The position numbers and the translations under genes are program-made. Shown here piece after piece: positions 34,041 through 43,516 of a stretch of DNA of 44,452 nucleotides. This stretch comes from Haplomitrium mnioides (taxonomy: Eukaryota > Marchantiophyta > Haplomitriopsida > Calobryales): NCBI GenBank assembly GCA_049999725.1, contig JBNGIS010020632.1, positions 1-44,452 of the forward strand, written 5' to 3'. Position 1 is the first letter of the stretch, and the number at the start of each line of letters is the position of its first letter. The notes under the pieces are model-generated. The model saw only the letters and a list, made by a program, of their open reading frames with translations. It was not told the DNA's origin and did not search any database.

Positions 34041-35903
34041 GTGGAAGGGACCGATACTTTGTCGATTTGAGCGTTTTAGGAGGGTGTTGGGCTGGATTTG
34101 GTTCAGTTTTGGGCACCCCTCCTTGGTTTACTGAGCACAGCAACTGGTTCAGGCCAAAACAAAGTTTTGAATTTACCGAAATCGGGCTTTTGCTCCACTT
34201 TATTCCGTCTCAACACCTAGTGGAGGTGGCTGGACTTCAGTGCACCAAAACAATTCTGCCCCCTTCTTGGGACCAGGCCCAGCTCTGTAATTACAGGGTT
34301 CCAGGAACTGGAACCTGCCCCTAACTCCCACTCCGAATTTCTCCTATGCTGAATTTAAACTACCAAAAAAATAGAATTTTGAACTATGCTAATAAATGAC
34401 AACAGATTTTTTCCAGCAAAGTTCTGAATTCTTTTACAAGCTCTTCCTAAATGTATCTACAGAGTTCAGAATCTGTACATGCCAAAAAGTTACACCCAAA
34501 GACAGCAAAACCGAAAGAATTCCTGGTGTGGTGTTACCAATTCCCAAACTCGGGAATTTTACGTGATCGTCATCTCCCTTCTTCTTGTTGGTGCTGCCCT
34601 GGGCTTGCTGGTGGCTGGAGGTCCTCCCTTGATCGCTCTAGTCTTCCTTGTTGCCCCCACGAGCTGCTCCTTTGCTGAAAACAGTTGCTGGTCTTCAGAT
34701 CCGTCGGCTTCTCCACCACTCACAATCTCCACATTCCATGGGCTGCCCTCGATTGCTGGCTGCCCCCTCTTCCAATGCCACCTCAATTTCCTCACACCCG
34801 TTCAGTCAAAAGAGTTTTACTTCTGCCCCACAGAAGGTGTATGTTCTTCTCCCTCACCAGTGAGATACTCCTCTTGAACACCGGTTACCCACTCCACCTT
34901 GTCGCCCAATTCCAACTCCTTACTCTTCTCATGGGAGCATACCTCACCATAACTTCTTTAGGCTCCACGAAATCTCACCAAAATCAAATCCTTGGCATAG
35001 ATTGCCCCAGCAAATCCTTCACTCAGAAACCTGAGCTCACTCTCCCTGGCTCTAGAGGGGGGATCCTCTTTAATTACCTTCTCAAGCAAAAATACGGTCT
35101 AATCTGAAAGTCATATGTGCAGCCACTGAAGAAGTGAAGCATGTGCCAAAGAAAAAATGTTGAGAGTCTCCTTCACCAACTAGAGCCTACCGCTCTTCTG
35201 TTGGAAGTCACCTCCCTGTCCACAATTCCTTGCACAAACCCATGCTCGCTCTACTCTTGTATGTCCACAACCTTCCTCCGCAACTTCGCTTGCTCCAACC
35301 CGATGGAAAAAGAAAAATAATACAAAGGATCCCCTACAATGAAGCCCCCGTCGAAGGTATACCTCTAGGAGTGAGGAAGCTAACCTCATTAAATGGCATG
35401 ACGTATTTTCCTTGGCGCCCATCTGCATTTTAACTTTACTTCTAATTTTAGTTCCAGCCAACTAGTGTTACTTGTCATCTTGGAGCTCGTAAAGTTTTTT
35501 GGCAAAACCCCTTAACTTCCCTTAACCACTTGAAATACTAATTTTAGTTCAAGGCCCAACAATAATACTAATTTTAGTTCAAGACCCATCGATGATCTTC
35601 CCAAGCGGTGGCCGACAAGGTTTTCCAGCTAATTTTAGAGGGTGTTTTGAGGTCCTTGTAAGGGTCCTTTGGGCTTTTCTACTTTTCCCTTCTAAAGTTA
35701 GTTAGTTTTCATTTGTCCATTTAAGTTTAATTAGCTTTTATTTGTTCTTTTAATTCTCCCTCGCTTTAAGAACCATAGTTCTCTTGTACTTCCCTCCTTG
35801 TTCCCGAATTAGATGAGTCTCAAACTTATTAATCTCAGGTGAGCTGCAGCCCTTTAATATTGTCCATATTTGGACAGTGCCCAAAATTGAGGGAGTTCAC
35901 AAC
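34041..35903 (-). mobile_element. LTR-like sequence between copia C and the villin exon
   Basis: On the minus strand this reads TGTGAACTCCCTC...CCCTTCCACA, TG...CA ends with no coding domain I recognise. It has the look of a long LTR (about 1.86 kb). The flanks (AAGAT and ACCTT) do not form a target duplication, so the ends are uncertain or a rearrangement occurred. A direct repeat TAATTCGGGAA occurs near 35802 and 35905. The downstream border lies inside the villin intron. Confidence 0.4.
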
Positions 35904-35929
35904 CTTCCCGAATTAAAGCATGCACTCAC

Positions 35930-36354
35930 CGCCCTTTCAAGGGAGATGCCATTGGTTTTGTAATGCGTAGACTTTGAGCTTTATCCTCCTTGGATCTGCT
36001 CTTTCCCAGCCAAGTGAAAAGTAGGTGCTCGTCCTTGCGATCTTTTTGGTAAGTATACAACACAAAAAAGCAGTGAGCATCCAAGAACTTCCCATACTCA
36101 ATTGAAGGAACTGCTGCCTTTGTTGTACCATCCATGTGCCATACCTTCAACTTTCCTGTTGCATCCACCAAGGGTGGGACACAATTGTCTTCCTTGACTG
36201 GAATTGCTTTTAAGAGGCCTTTTACATTCACCCCTTGTTGCTTCAACAATGCTGCAATTTTGCCTCGTCCATCTTCTGACATGGATATGTGACTGCTGAG
36301 GGGCCATTTCTCACACTTTGACTTGAATGAAAGGGTTTCGAATCCTTCAATCAT
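35930..36354 (-). pseudogene. Villin gene fragment (one exon, gelsolin-like domains)
   Basis: The minus-strand translation gives MIEGFETLSFKSKCEKWP, then EDGRGKIAALLKQQGVNVKG, GKLKVWHMDG, YGKFLDAHCFFVLYTYQKDR and SPLKGR. This follows plant villins across the linker before the fourth gelsolin repeat and into that repeat. Villins bundle, cap or sever actin filaments. The exon ends at 35930 with a correct donor, GTGAGT (35929-35924), so it comes from genomic DNA and not a processed copy. Upstream, homology stops at 36354 without a clear acceptor, and the neighbouring sequence is repeat-like, so this is most likely a captured or stranded fragment. A real gene with exons outside the window is possible. 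Confidence 0.85.
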
Positions 36355-36359
36355 GTATG

Positions 36360-37635
36360 GACCATGAACATGACATGCGTTTTTATTTGAAATAACTTCA
36401 TTTCCGCATGTTTGACCACACTCTGTTAGCCCTGACTATCATTTTGGTCCTCTTCTCTTGACGATCACAATTCCCTGCTCTGGGATCAAATTCCGTCGAC
36501 AAATCAAATCCTCTCTCTTGCCCATCCATCCTTCTTTCACCTGCGATTCCCTGTGATTCAACCCCCCATGCGGTTGCGAATTCATCCACGGCTGGAAATT
36601 CAACTAAGGCTGCCACGATCTCCCTTCCGTGAATGCTCCTCCACAATTCCTAATGAATTCCCTTGCATTCGGTTTGAATCCTCCTCTTCTGTTGTTGCGG
36701 TGCGATTCTCCCATGGTGCTTCCTTCTCCAATTTCACATGCGGCTCACTTTCTCCTGCGGCTGTGAATTCCTGCGGCCAATCCTCCTGCGCGATTTCCTT
36801 CTACATGATTTCCTTCTGCTGCAACCTCCTCCTGCGCGATTTCCTTCTGCACGATTTCCTTCTGCTGCAACCTCCTCCTGCGGTGAATTCCTCTTCAATA
36901 CTCCTGCACGATCTCCTCTTGCTCGATTTCCTTCTTGGCGATCTCTCTTGTCCTCATGTTGTGACGATTTCTCCTGCGACGATTCTTCCCTACTCAAATC
37001 CTTCCTTTGTGGTCTCTTGCGCGATTTCTACCACTACATCGAAATTTTTCTGCGATGATCAAATTCCTCCCCTAATCCTCCTTCTATTTGAATCCTTCTC
37101 CTCAATTTTCTGAATTTTTGATCTCCTCTGAATCCTCTCATTTTGGTGCTGAACTCTCTCCTACTGAACTCTTCTCCTGCGATTTATCATGGCTTCCTCC
37201 TTCGATTCGATCTCCAGCACTCTCGGCCCCTGTACTCTCCTCTGCGATCTGCGATCAGATCCCTCTCCCTCTCTCTTGATCCAAATTCTTCCTTGCATCA
37301 ACCCCTCCCCCTGCGAATTGATGCTTGGCCTCCATTTGATTCATTTGCCACTATCTACCTCCTTTGAAATTCTCCTTGCTTCCCATCTACATGCCTTCCC
37401 GAATGATCCATCCTACCTGCGCATGCTCCCGTTGTCATCGTGCAATCGCTCGCCATCTCCTCCTTGGATTTCTGCTCATGCTTCTTCGCTGCATGCTAGT
37501 GGGAAGAAGGGGTAACGGGAGAAAGGGAAAGGGAGGGGATAAAAACAAAGAAGGAAGGAGGAGAGAAGGAAAGTGAGGAAGGGAGGAGAAAGTGAAGACG
37601 AGAAGGAGAAGAGGAGAAAAGAAGAAAAAAGAAGG
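36360..37635. other. C/T-rich, leader-like intergenic sequence
   Basis: Open frames on both strands are by-products of C/T-rich composition; I recognise no domain. The style (repeated 'ctcctgcgcgatttccttct') resembles the leaders of copia A and B. The right end is strongly purine-rich (gaaggagaag) up to the gap. Confidence 0.4.
36782..36877 (+). repeat. 43-bp tandem repeat, 2.2 copies
   Basis: Units at 36782-36824 and 36825-36867 begin CCTCCTGCGCGATTTCC and end CTTCTGCTGCAA; a third starts at 36868 and breaks off after 10 bp. Confidence 0.85.
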
Positions 37636-37735
37636 NNNNNNNNNNNNNNNNNNNNNNNNNNNNNNNNNNNNNNNNNNNNNNNNNNNNNNNNNNNNNNNNN
37701 NNNNNNNNNNNNNNNNNNNNNNNNNNNNNNNNNNN
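37636..37735. other. Assembly gap (100 N)
   Basis: Exactly 100 Ns inside a purine-rich low-complexity tract (gagaaga repeats on both sides). The length is probably a placeholder. Confidence 0.95.
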
Positions 37736-37782
37736 GGAGAAGAGGAGAGAAGAAAAGAGAGAAGAGGGAAGAAAGGAAGAAA

Positions 37783-37928
37783 TGTTATCGTAGATGCGAG
37801 GTACACATGCAAGTCACACAGCGCCGCACTTCTTCATTCCATAGAATCGATACATCGAGAGTTACAAATGTGTGTAGCCCTATCTATATATAGGGTATAG
37901 ATAGGGTTAGTCCTATAGTCCTATAACA
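37783..37928 (-). repeat. Copia B 3' LTR
   Basis: 146 bp, on the minus strand TGTTATAGGACTATAGG...TACGATAACA, with TATATATAG near its middle. It shares the TGTTATAG start with the LTRs of A and C. Confidence 0.88.
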
Positions 37929-37938
37929 CTCCCCCTTG
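37929..37938 (-). other. Copia B polypurine tract
   Basis: CAAGGGGGAG on the minus strand, directly before the LTR. Confidence 0.9.
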
Positions 37939-38366
37939 ACTGATTTGTTCTAAACTTATCGGTCACACTTTTAGGACTATTGTATGTTTATATGCTGCTG
38001 CAAGTGTGGTCTCATTAAAACCCCCCTGCTTTCTTCTTGGGGAAAGAGTGCCACCACTGGAGTGCATTTACATCAAAGAATAGATTGTATGAAACAAGTA
38101 GGAACCAATCATCACGCATCTATTTGTTGTATTGTTGTCGAAGGTGCTGTGTTGTTGCTGGCTCCTCTTGTTGACGTCTTCTCTGCATCTGTATGGAAAA
38201 CCTGTGAGCCCTCATCAGTCTTATGAAAGCCATGCATATATCAGTAGTGGTGACGTAATGTTGATGAATATCTGTAAAACAAACTCGAGAGTTAAAACAT
38301 AATACTCAATATCAGAAAGCGAGATATAAAATGTAGACAGAGATTGAATCATGTGAAAATGACATG

Positions 38367-38759
38367 TCAATGTTGCTTTCTATTGAGTTCAGATAATTTT
38401 CGTAGACCAATACCCTCGGTGTGTGCCTTGTGTAGGGCAGTAGGTAGGGGTTTAGTGAATATGTCAGCCCTATTGTCTTTGCTTGGTATCCATTGCACGT
38501 TAATCTGTTCACCATGTTGTTCATGGGTGTAGAAGAATTTAGGGGCTATATGCTTGATTCTGTCCCCTTTGATGAATCCTTGGGCTATTTGATCAACACA
38601 TGGTCTATTATCTTCATAGAGTACTGTAGGGGATTGGATAAGTTGCTGACCAGTGTTGGAGTTGATGTGATCAATTAACTGTCGTAGCCAAATACATTCT
38701 CTGCTTGCCTCATATAAAGCTATAATTTCGGCATGATTGGTAGAGGTTGTTGTAATGGT
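38367..38759 (-). pseudogene. Copia B RNase H C-terminal part, after a premature stop
   Basis: The frame continues after the TAG at 38760-38762: TTTSTNHAEIIALYEASREC, then YEDNRPCVDQIAQGFIKGD and SKDNRADIFTKPLP, to a stop at 38367-38369. In copia A the TAG position is Gln (STKQTITT), so one codon change truncates an otherwise intact RNase H. Confidence 0.9.
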
Positions 38760-40778
38760 CTATTTGGTGCTTTTCCATGAAATAGCTGTACCTCCTTTAA
38801 GGAATACATATCCTGTTTGTGATTTTGTGTCGTCAGGGTCGGATAAGTATCCAACATCAGCATATCCAACGATGTCGTTTTCTGCATTTCTCGGGAAGAA
38901 TAGACCCATGTCTACAGTTCCTTGCAGGTACCTGAAAATTCTTTTGATGCCATTCCAGTGACGTATTGTTGGTTGTGAGCTATGTCTTGCTAGTAGGTTT
39001 ACAGTGAAAGCAATGTCGGGTCTGGTTTGATTTGCCAGATACATCAATGCTCCAATGACAGATAGGTATGGTTTCTCTAGTCCAAGTGTGGGTTCTGTTT
39101 CCTTTCTCTTTGAGAACATGTCTTTTGAAGGATCGGAGGATCTCATTTCCATAGGTGTGCTCATTGGGTGAGCTTTTTCCATGTTGAATTGTTTCAGCAT
39201 TTTCGATGTGTAAGTTGACTGGTGTATCAGAATGCCATCATGTAAGTGCTCGAATTGTATTCCCAAACAGAAGTCAGGTTCTCCGATGTCTCGCATTTCA
39301 AAGGTAGTTTTCAGTTTCTCAATGGTGTCGGAGGTAAGGCATGGGGTCCCAAAAATGTTAATATCATCCACGTATATTGCCACTATAACATACTCAGGGG
39401 TTTCTTGTTTCATGAATAGGCATGGTGCAATGTCGTCGTTCTTAAAATTCATGGTGATCATTTCTGATTTGAATCTTTGATACCAATTTCTGCCGCTTTG
39501 TTTGAGTCCATACATCGATCTCATGACTTGGACTACCATTTGAGGGTCCGATCGATTTGATGCCTTATATGTCTCATTTGCTGAATGCTTTGTCGATGGA
39601 ATTTTTCCATGTACACATGATCGATTTGGGACTAAAGGTCCCTTGTCATTGTGTTTGTTCAGCTTTGTTGCTGGTTGGACTGAAGGTCCAATCTTTTGCC
39701 AATCTGCCATGTTTGTTGATGGGACTGAAGGTCCTCTATTGGACTGCGTGCTCAACTGTTGTGCTGGTTGGACTAAAGGTCCAGGTATCACAGTTTTAAG
39801 CATGTTGTCCATTGTATGGCGTTTTCTTTTTGTCATGGGGACAGCAGGTCCTGTCTTTTGTAGCCATTTGTGGGCTATAGATCCTGTTGCAGATGTACTA
39901 TGAGGGACAGAAGGTCTATCCTCAGAGGATTTGTATTTAGGGACAAAAGGTCCAACCTCAGACGTTCTGCATTGGGGGACAAAAGGTCCAGCCTTAGATA
40001 TTTGGCATTGAGGGACAAAAGGTCTAACCTTAGATGTTTTGCCTTGATGGACAAAAGGTCCAATCTCAGACGTTCTGCATTGGGGGACAAAAGGTCCAGC
40101 CTCAGATATTTGGCATTGAGGGACAAAAGGTCTAACCTCAGATGTTTTGCCTTGATGGACAAAAGGTCCAATCTCAGATGTTTGTTTCTCCCCCTGAATG
40201 TGAAATGATAACCTTGATATGAGTTCTGGAGGTGCCTTCATGTATATCTGTGAGTCAAGTATGCCATACAGGTAAGCCGTGATAACGTCCATGATGTGCA
40301 TGATGAGGTTCCGTTGAATGGCGAAGGCGATCATGTATCTGTATGTAATGGAGTCCATTACGGGTGAATATGTTAGGTTATAGTCTTTGCCAGGTATTTG
40401 AGTGTATCCTTTCGCGACTAGTCTGGCTTTGTATCTGGTGATGTCGCCCTTTGCATTTCTTTTTCTGACGAAAATGAATCTATAGCCAGTCAGAGTCATG
40501 TCGGGAGTTGCTGGAGTAATGGAGCCAAAAACTTGGCGATGAATCAAGGAATCAAGTTCTGAATTAATCGCTTGTTCCCATTGAGGCCAGTCCTGTCTGG
40601 ATTGTGCGTCTTGTACGGAGACAGGGTCTGGTGTATTGTCATCTATACTTTGAGATACTGAGTAAGCAAACATGTCGTCGATATCAGTTTTGTCTCTGGT
40701 CCATATATGACCGGTGTGCGAGTAATCGATGGATATCTCTTCATTGTCTGGAATTGTTGATCTCGGTGTGTCAGACAT
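38760..40778 (-). CDS. Copia B reverse transcriptase / RNase H with repeat insert (672 residues)
   Basis: Open frame from a Met at 40778 that is probably internal to the original polyprotein: the same frame is open upstream through a basic linker KRGRPLGSKNKP. RT: DWPQWEQAINSELDSL (63-78), RFIFVRKRNAKGD, first catalytic Asp in MDVITAYLYG (164), IYMKAPPE (178). Then an insert of about 220 residues of GPFV/GPLV repeats (196-415), YGLKQSGRNWYQRF (423), YVDD (469-472), ALMYLANQTRPDI, and RNase H from about 639, cut by TAG at 38760. Typical copia RTs have some 25-35 residues between IYM and YGLKQ; here there are about 245. The insert is uninterrupted by stops. Confidence 0.9.
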   Translation of the reverse strand: MSDTPRSTIPDNEEISIDYSHTGHIWTRDKTDIDDMFAYSVSQSIDDNTPDPVSVQDAQSRQDWPQWEQAINSELDSLIHRQVFGSITPATPDMTLTGYRFIFVRKRNAKGDITRYKARLVAKGYTQIPGKDYNLTYSPVMDSITYRYMIAFAIQRNLIMHIMDVITAYLYGILDSQIYMKAPPELISRLSFHIQGEKQTSEIGPFVHQGKTSEVRPFVPQCQISEAGPFVPQCRTSEIGPFVHQGKTSKVRPFVPQCQISKAGPFVPQCRTSEVGPFVPKYKSSEDRPSVPHSTSATGSIAHKWLQKTGPAVPMTKRKRHTMDNMLKTVIPGPLVQPAQQLSTQSNRGPSVPSTNMADWQKIGPSVQPATKLNKHNDKGPLVPNRSCVHGKIPSTKHSANETYKASNRSDPQMVVQVMRSMYGLKQSGRNWYQRFKSEMITMNFKNDDIAPCLFMKQETPEYVIVAIYVDDINIFGTPCLTSDTIEKLKTTFEMRDIGEPDFCLGIQFEHLHDGILIHQSTYTSKMLKQFNMEKAHPMSTPMEMRSSDPSKDMFSKRKETEPTLGLEKPYLSVIGALMYLANQTRPDIAFTVNLLARHSSQPTIRHWNGIKRIFRYLQGTVDMGLFFPRNAENDIVGYADVGYLSDPDDTKSQTGYVFLKGGTAISWKSTK
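39894..40181 (-). repeat. 36-bp coding repeats in copia B RT with a 108-bp higher-order copy
   Basis: Eight units of 12 residues (RT residues 200-295), such as TSEIGPFVHQGK, TSEVRPFVPQCQ and ISEAGPFVPQCR. This three-unit block is repeated almost exactly in residues 236-271, differing mainly by Glu to Lys in two units. A second part (residues about 330-385) has GPLV or GPSV every 15-16 residues. Confidence 0.93.
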
Positions 40779-41128
40779 TCTGTCTTGGGTGGGTTGAGTT
40801 TCGATGTTGGTGTTGAGTGATTGGTCGGGTTTTGGCTTATTTTTTGAGCCAAGTGGTCGTCCTCGTTTAGCCTTGGGTGCAATATCAGTAGCAGGTCTGG
40901 TTTCCTTTTGTAGTCTTGCAAGCGCGTTTGCTGCCTCGATATGTGATTTGCTGATACCTGATATGTCGTTAAAAGCGTCAGGTGTTTTGACTAGTATCTG
41001 TTGGATGTGAAGTATCTTCTGTACTTCATAGTCTGATTGTCCGGTCTTGGCATCGGATTGGAGGATCGAGTTGTTGCGCTAGACCAGTTCCTCCTTGTGC
41101 ATTGAGGAGTTAGAAGGAGTGTCCTGTG
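40779..41128 (-). pseudogene. Copia B integrase-RT linker, frameshifted
   Basis: After the stop at 41129-41131 the sequence continues with a one-base shift: NSSMHKEELV, TAG, then SDYEVQKILHIQQILVKTPD and SKSHIEAANALARLQKE, then the basic KRGRPLGSKNKPKP, joining the RT frame. Copia A has the collinear linker (LQEILVKIPKAINN, SHIEAANAPVRLQK). The stop-plus-shift therefore splits a former single polyprotein. Confidence 0.85.
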
Positions 41129-43516
41129 TTAAAGGTGGGAATGATCTTCAAAGAATTGGCAATCCGCAAATCTGGATTTGAAGACATCTAATGTCATTGG
41201 TTCGAGATATCGAATAATTGATGGAGATTCAAAACCAATATATATTCCTTTCTGACGTTGTGGTCCCATTTTGGTTTGGTTGGGGCCGAGGATTGGTACC
41301 ATGACTAGACATCCAAATGTTCTGAGGTGTGTAATGTTTGCGGGCATGCCTATTGTAAGTCGATATGGCGAGTAACTGTTGAAGGCTGAAGGTCTGAATC
41401 TTATGAGGGTTGCTGCATGCATTACTGCGTGGCCCCATGCGGATGTAGGAAGGCTTGTGTTCAGTAGTAGCGGACGTGCGATGAGTTGTATACGTTTAAT
41501 TACTACTTCAGCTATTCCATTTTGGAAATGGACGTGAGGGACTGAATATTGGATATCAATTCCTGCCGATGTGCAGAATTCGTCGAATGTTTTCGACGAA
41601 AATTCACCGGCGTTGTCTACTCTGAGAGTTTTGATCGGGTATTCGGGGAATTGATTGGTTAGTTTTATGATTTGTGATAGTAGCTTGGGGAATACCATAT
41701 TTTTGGTTGTAAGCAGAGATACTTGTGACCATTTTGATGACGCGTCTATGGTCACAAGGAAATATTTGAATGGCCTGGATGGAGGGTGAATGGGTCCGCA
41801 AACGTCTGCATGGATCCGTTCAAGGAAACGAGGGATTTGTCTGTTTGTTTTTTGTATTGGATGTATGGTCTTGAGTTTTCCTTGTGCACATGCTATGCAT
41901 GGAGACAAGGGAGGTAACGGTTGTACGTTGTCAGAAATGCCTATGTTGTCATGTTTTAGCCTGTAAAACATGTCTTTTCCTGGGTGGCCGAGTCGATTAT
42001 GCCAGAGCTGGGCATTTGATATTCGTGTTGTGGATGTGAGGTATGAGTAAATATGTGTCATATACAGTCCAGGTGGGGAAAGGGGGAAGGTTTCCTGTAT
42101 GTGCATACCGAGACCTGTCGGTATCATAATATGTAAGACTTCTGTGTCGGATGACCTTCCTGTTTGAATGTGATATCCGTTTCGACGGATATCTCTGAAA
42201 CTAATGAGATTCCTGGTGGCCGAGGGGGCATATATGGCTGAAGGAATGTTTAGGATTGTACCGTTAGGGAATCGTATGGTGGCTGGGCCATAGCCTTCTT
42301 CTATCTGGTTATGGCCTGTGATAGTGGTCAGTTGTCGGGAAGAAGGAGTGATCGAAGAGAACAAGTTTCGATCCTGTAGGATAGTGTGCGATGAGCCACT
42401 ATCGACAATGCACGTGTTGTTGCGGTTGATAGTCTGATCAGGATCCAAGTGTTGGATCGTGTGACTTTCTGGCCGCATGTTGTATGTCGGGTACTCATCG
42501 ACGTCAGGGATGTCCAAGATAGTCCCATGAACCTCGGGTTGCGTGTGCCTAATGCTGGTCTGGTATAGTTTGACCAGATGGGCAGGAACGCGGCATACTG
42601 GTTGTGTATGGCCTCGAGTTCCGCATCTGTGGCATGAGGCCTGATGATGTCTCTGTTGGGAGAAAGATTTGTGGTCGCGTTGGTGTTGTCGACTCACTTT
42701 TGGTGTCCATGGGCGTGATCTGCTTGCAGGTCTATTTGAGGTGTATTGTCTGGTATGTCTGTCCTTGTGTGTGAACAAAGGGGGTGTGTTGGCCCGGGAG
42801 TATTTTGTACTCCCCCTGAATTTGGGGTTTCCTCGTCCCCTGCCTCTACCTCTGCCGGTGTGAGGTCCCCTAAGACGGTTGGTAGGGGATGGGTAATGTT
42901 GAGTGTAATGTGATTCAGGATTTGCGGGTGGTGCAGCAGAACCAGGAGGTCGCTTTTTCGCATTTTCAATGAGTAGGATCTGATGTTTCTCGGCTAGGAG
43001 CATATACGCAATGAGCTCCGAGTATCTCGTGAATCGCATATTGCGATATTGGGATGCCAATATAAGGTTGCTTACAGGGAATGTCGATAGGGTCTTCTCG
43101 ATTTGTTCTTCATCTGATACGGGGTGGCCGCAGATGGCCAGTTGGGAGACAATCCGGAACAGTTCGCTGTTATAATTCACAATCGATGTGTGATCCTGGA
43201 CGCGCAGGTTTATCCAGTCATGTCGCGCCGCCGGTAGTGACATGGATGTCAAATGGTCGAACCTCAACTTGAGTTCATTCCATAGCAATCTAGGGTTGTG
43301 GTGATTCAGGTATTGAAGTTTAAGTGGTTCAACAATATGATGTCGTATGAGGATTAAGGCGCGAGCAGCATTGCGAGGGTTCGTGCCCTCATCGTGGGTG
43401 AGGATATCCTGGGTGCCTTTGGACGTAAGGTATGTGGTAATGTCCATTGACCAAGAATGGTAATTTGATCCATCGATTTTCAACGTGGGGAATTTCAATG
43501 ACCCTATCGGGTTCAT
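41129..43516 (-). CDS. Copia B gag-protease-integrase
   Basis: The frame is open from a Met at 43582, but comparison with A and C puts the gag start at Met 43516 (MNPIGSLKFPTLKIDG). Counting from 43582: gag to about 330 with an Arg/Gly-rich tract (RGRGRGRGN, 244) and zinc knuckle CHRCGTRGHTQPVC (317-330); protease CIVDSGSSHT (Asp 394); integrase zinc-binding residues HNRLGH (528-533) and CIAC (562-565); catalytic Asp 593, Asp 656 and Glu 692 with the expected 35 residues between the last two. It ends FFEDHSHL at a stop. All catalytic residues are present, so protease and integrase look intact. Confidence 0.92.
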   Translation of the reverse strand: MNPIGSLKFPTLKIDGSNYHSWSMDITTYLTSKGTQDILTHDEGTNPRNAARALILIRHHIVEPLKLQYLNHHNPRLLWNELKLRFDHLTSMSLPAARHDWINLRVQDHTSIVNYNSELFRIVSQLAICGHPVSDEEQIEKTLSTFPVSNLILASQYRNMRFTRYSELIAYMLLAEKHQILLIENAKKRPPGSAAPPANPESHYTQHYPSPTNRLRGPHTGRGRGRGRGNPKFRGSTKYSRANTPPLFTHKDRHTRQYTSNRPASRSRPWTPKVSRQHQRDHKSFSQQRHHQASCHRCGTRGHTQPVCRVPAHLVKLYQTSIRHTQPEVHGTILDIPDVDEYPTYNMRPESHTIQHLDPDQTINRNNTCIVDSGSSHTILQDRNLFSSITPSSRQLTTITGHNQIEEGYGPATIRFPNGTILNIPSAIYAPSATRNLISFRDIRRNGYHIQTGRSSDTEVLHIMIPTGLGMHIQETFPLSPPGLYMTHIYSYLTSTTRISNAQLWHNRLGHPGKDMFYRLKHDNIGISDNVQPLPPLSPCIACAQGKLKTIHPIQKTNRQIPRFLERIHADVCGPIHPPSRPFKYFLVTIDASSKWSQVSLLTTKNMVFPKLLSQIIKLTNQFPEYPIKTLRVDNAGEFSSKTFDEFCTSAGIDIQYSVPHVHFQNGIAEVVIKRIQLIARPLLLNTSLPTSAWGHAVMHAATLIRFRPSAFNSYSPYRLTIGMPANITHLRTFGCLVMVPILGPNQTKMGPQRQKGIYIGFESPSIIRYLEPMTLDVFKSRFADCQFFEDHSHL

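Noticed and set aside
36553-37515. Several C/T-rich open frames on the plus strand
   Set aside because: No domain, overlapping frames in all phases and internal tandem repeats. Composition explains them.
37573-37893. Open frames spanning the assembly gap
   Set aside because: They consist of translated Ns and purine repeats.
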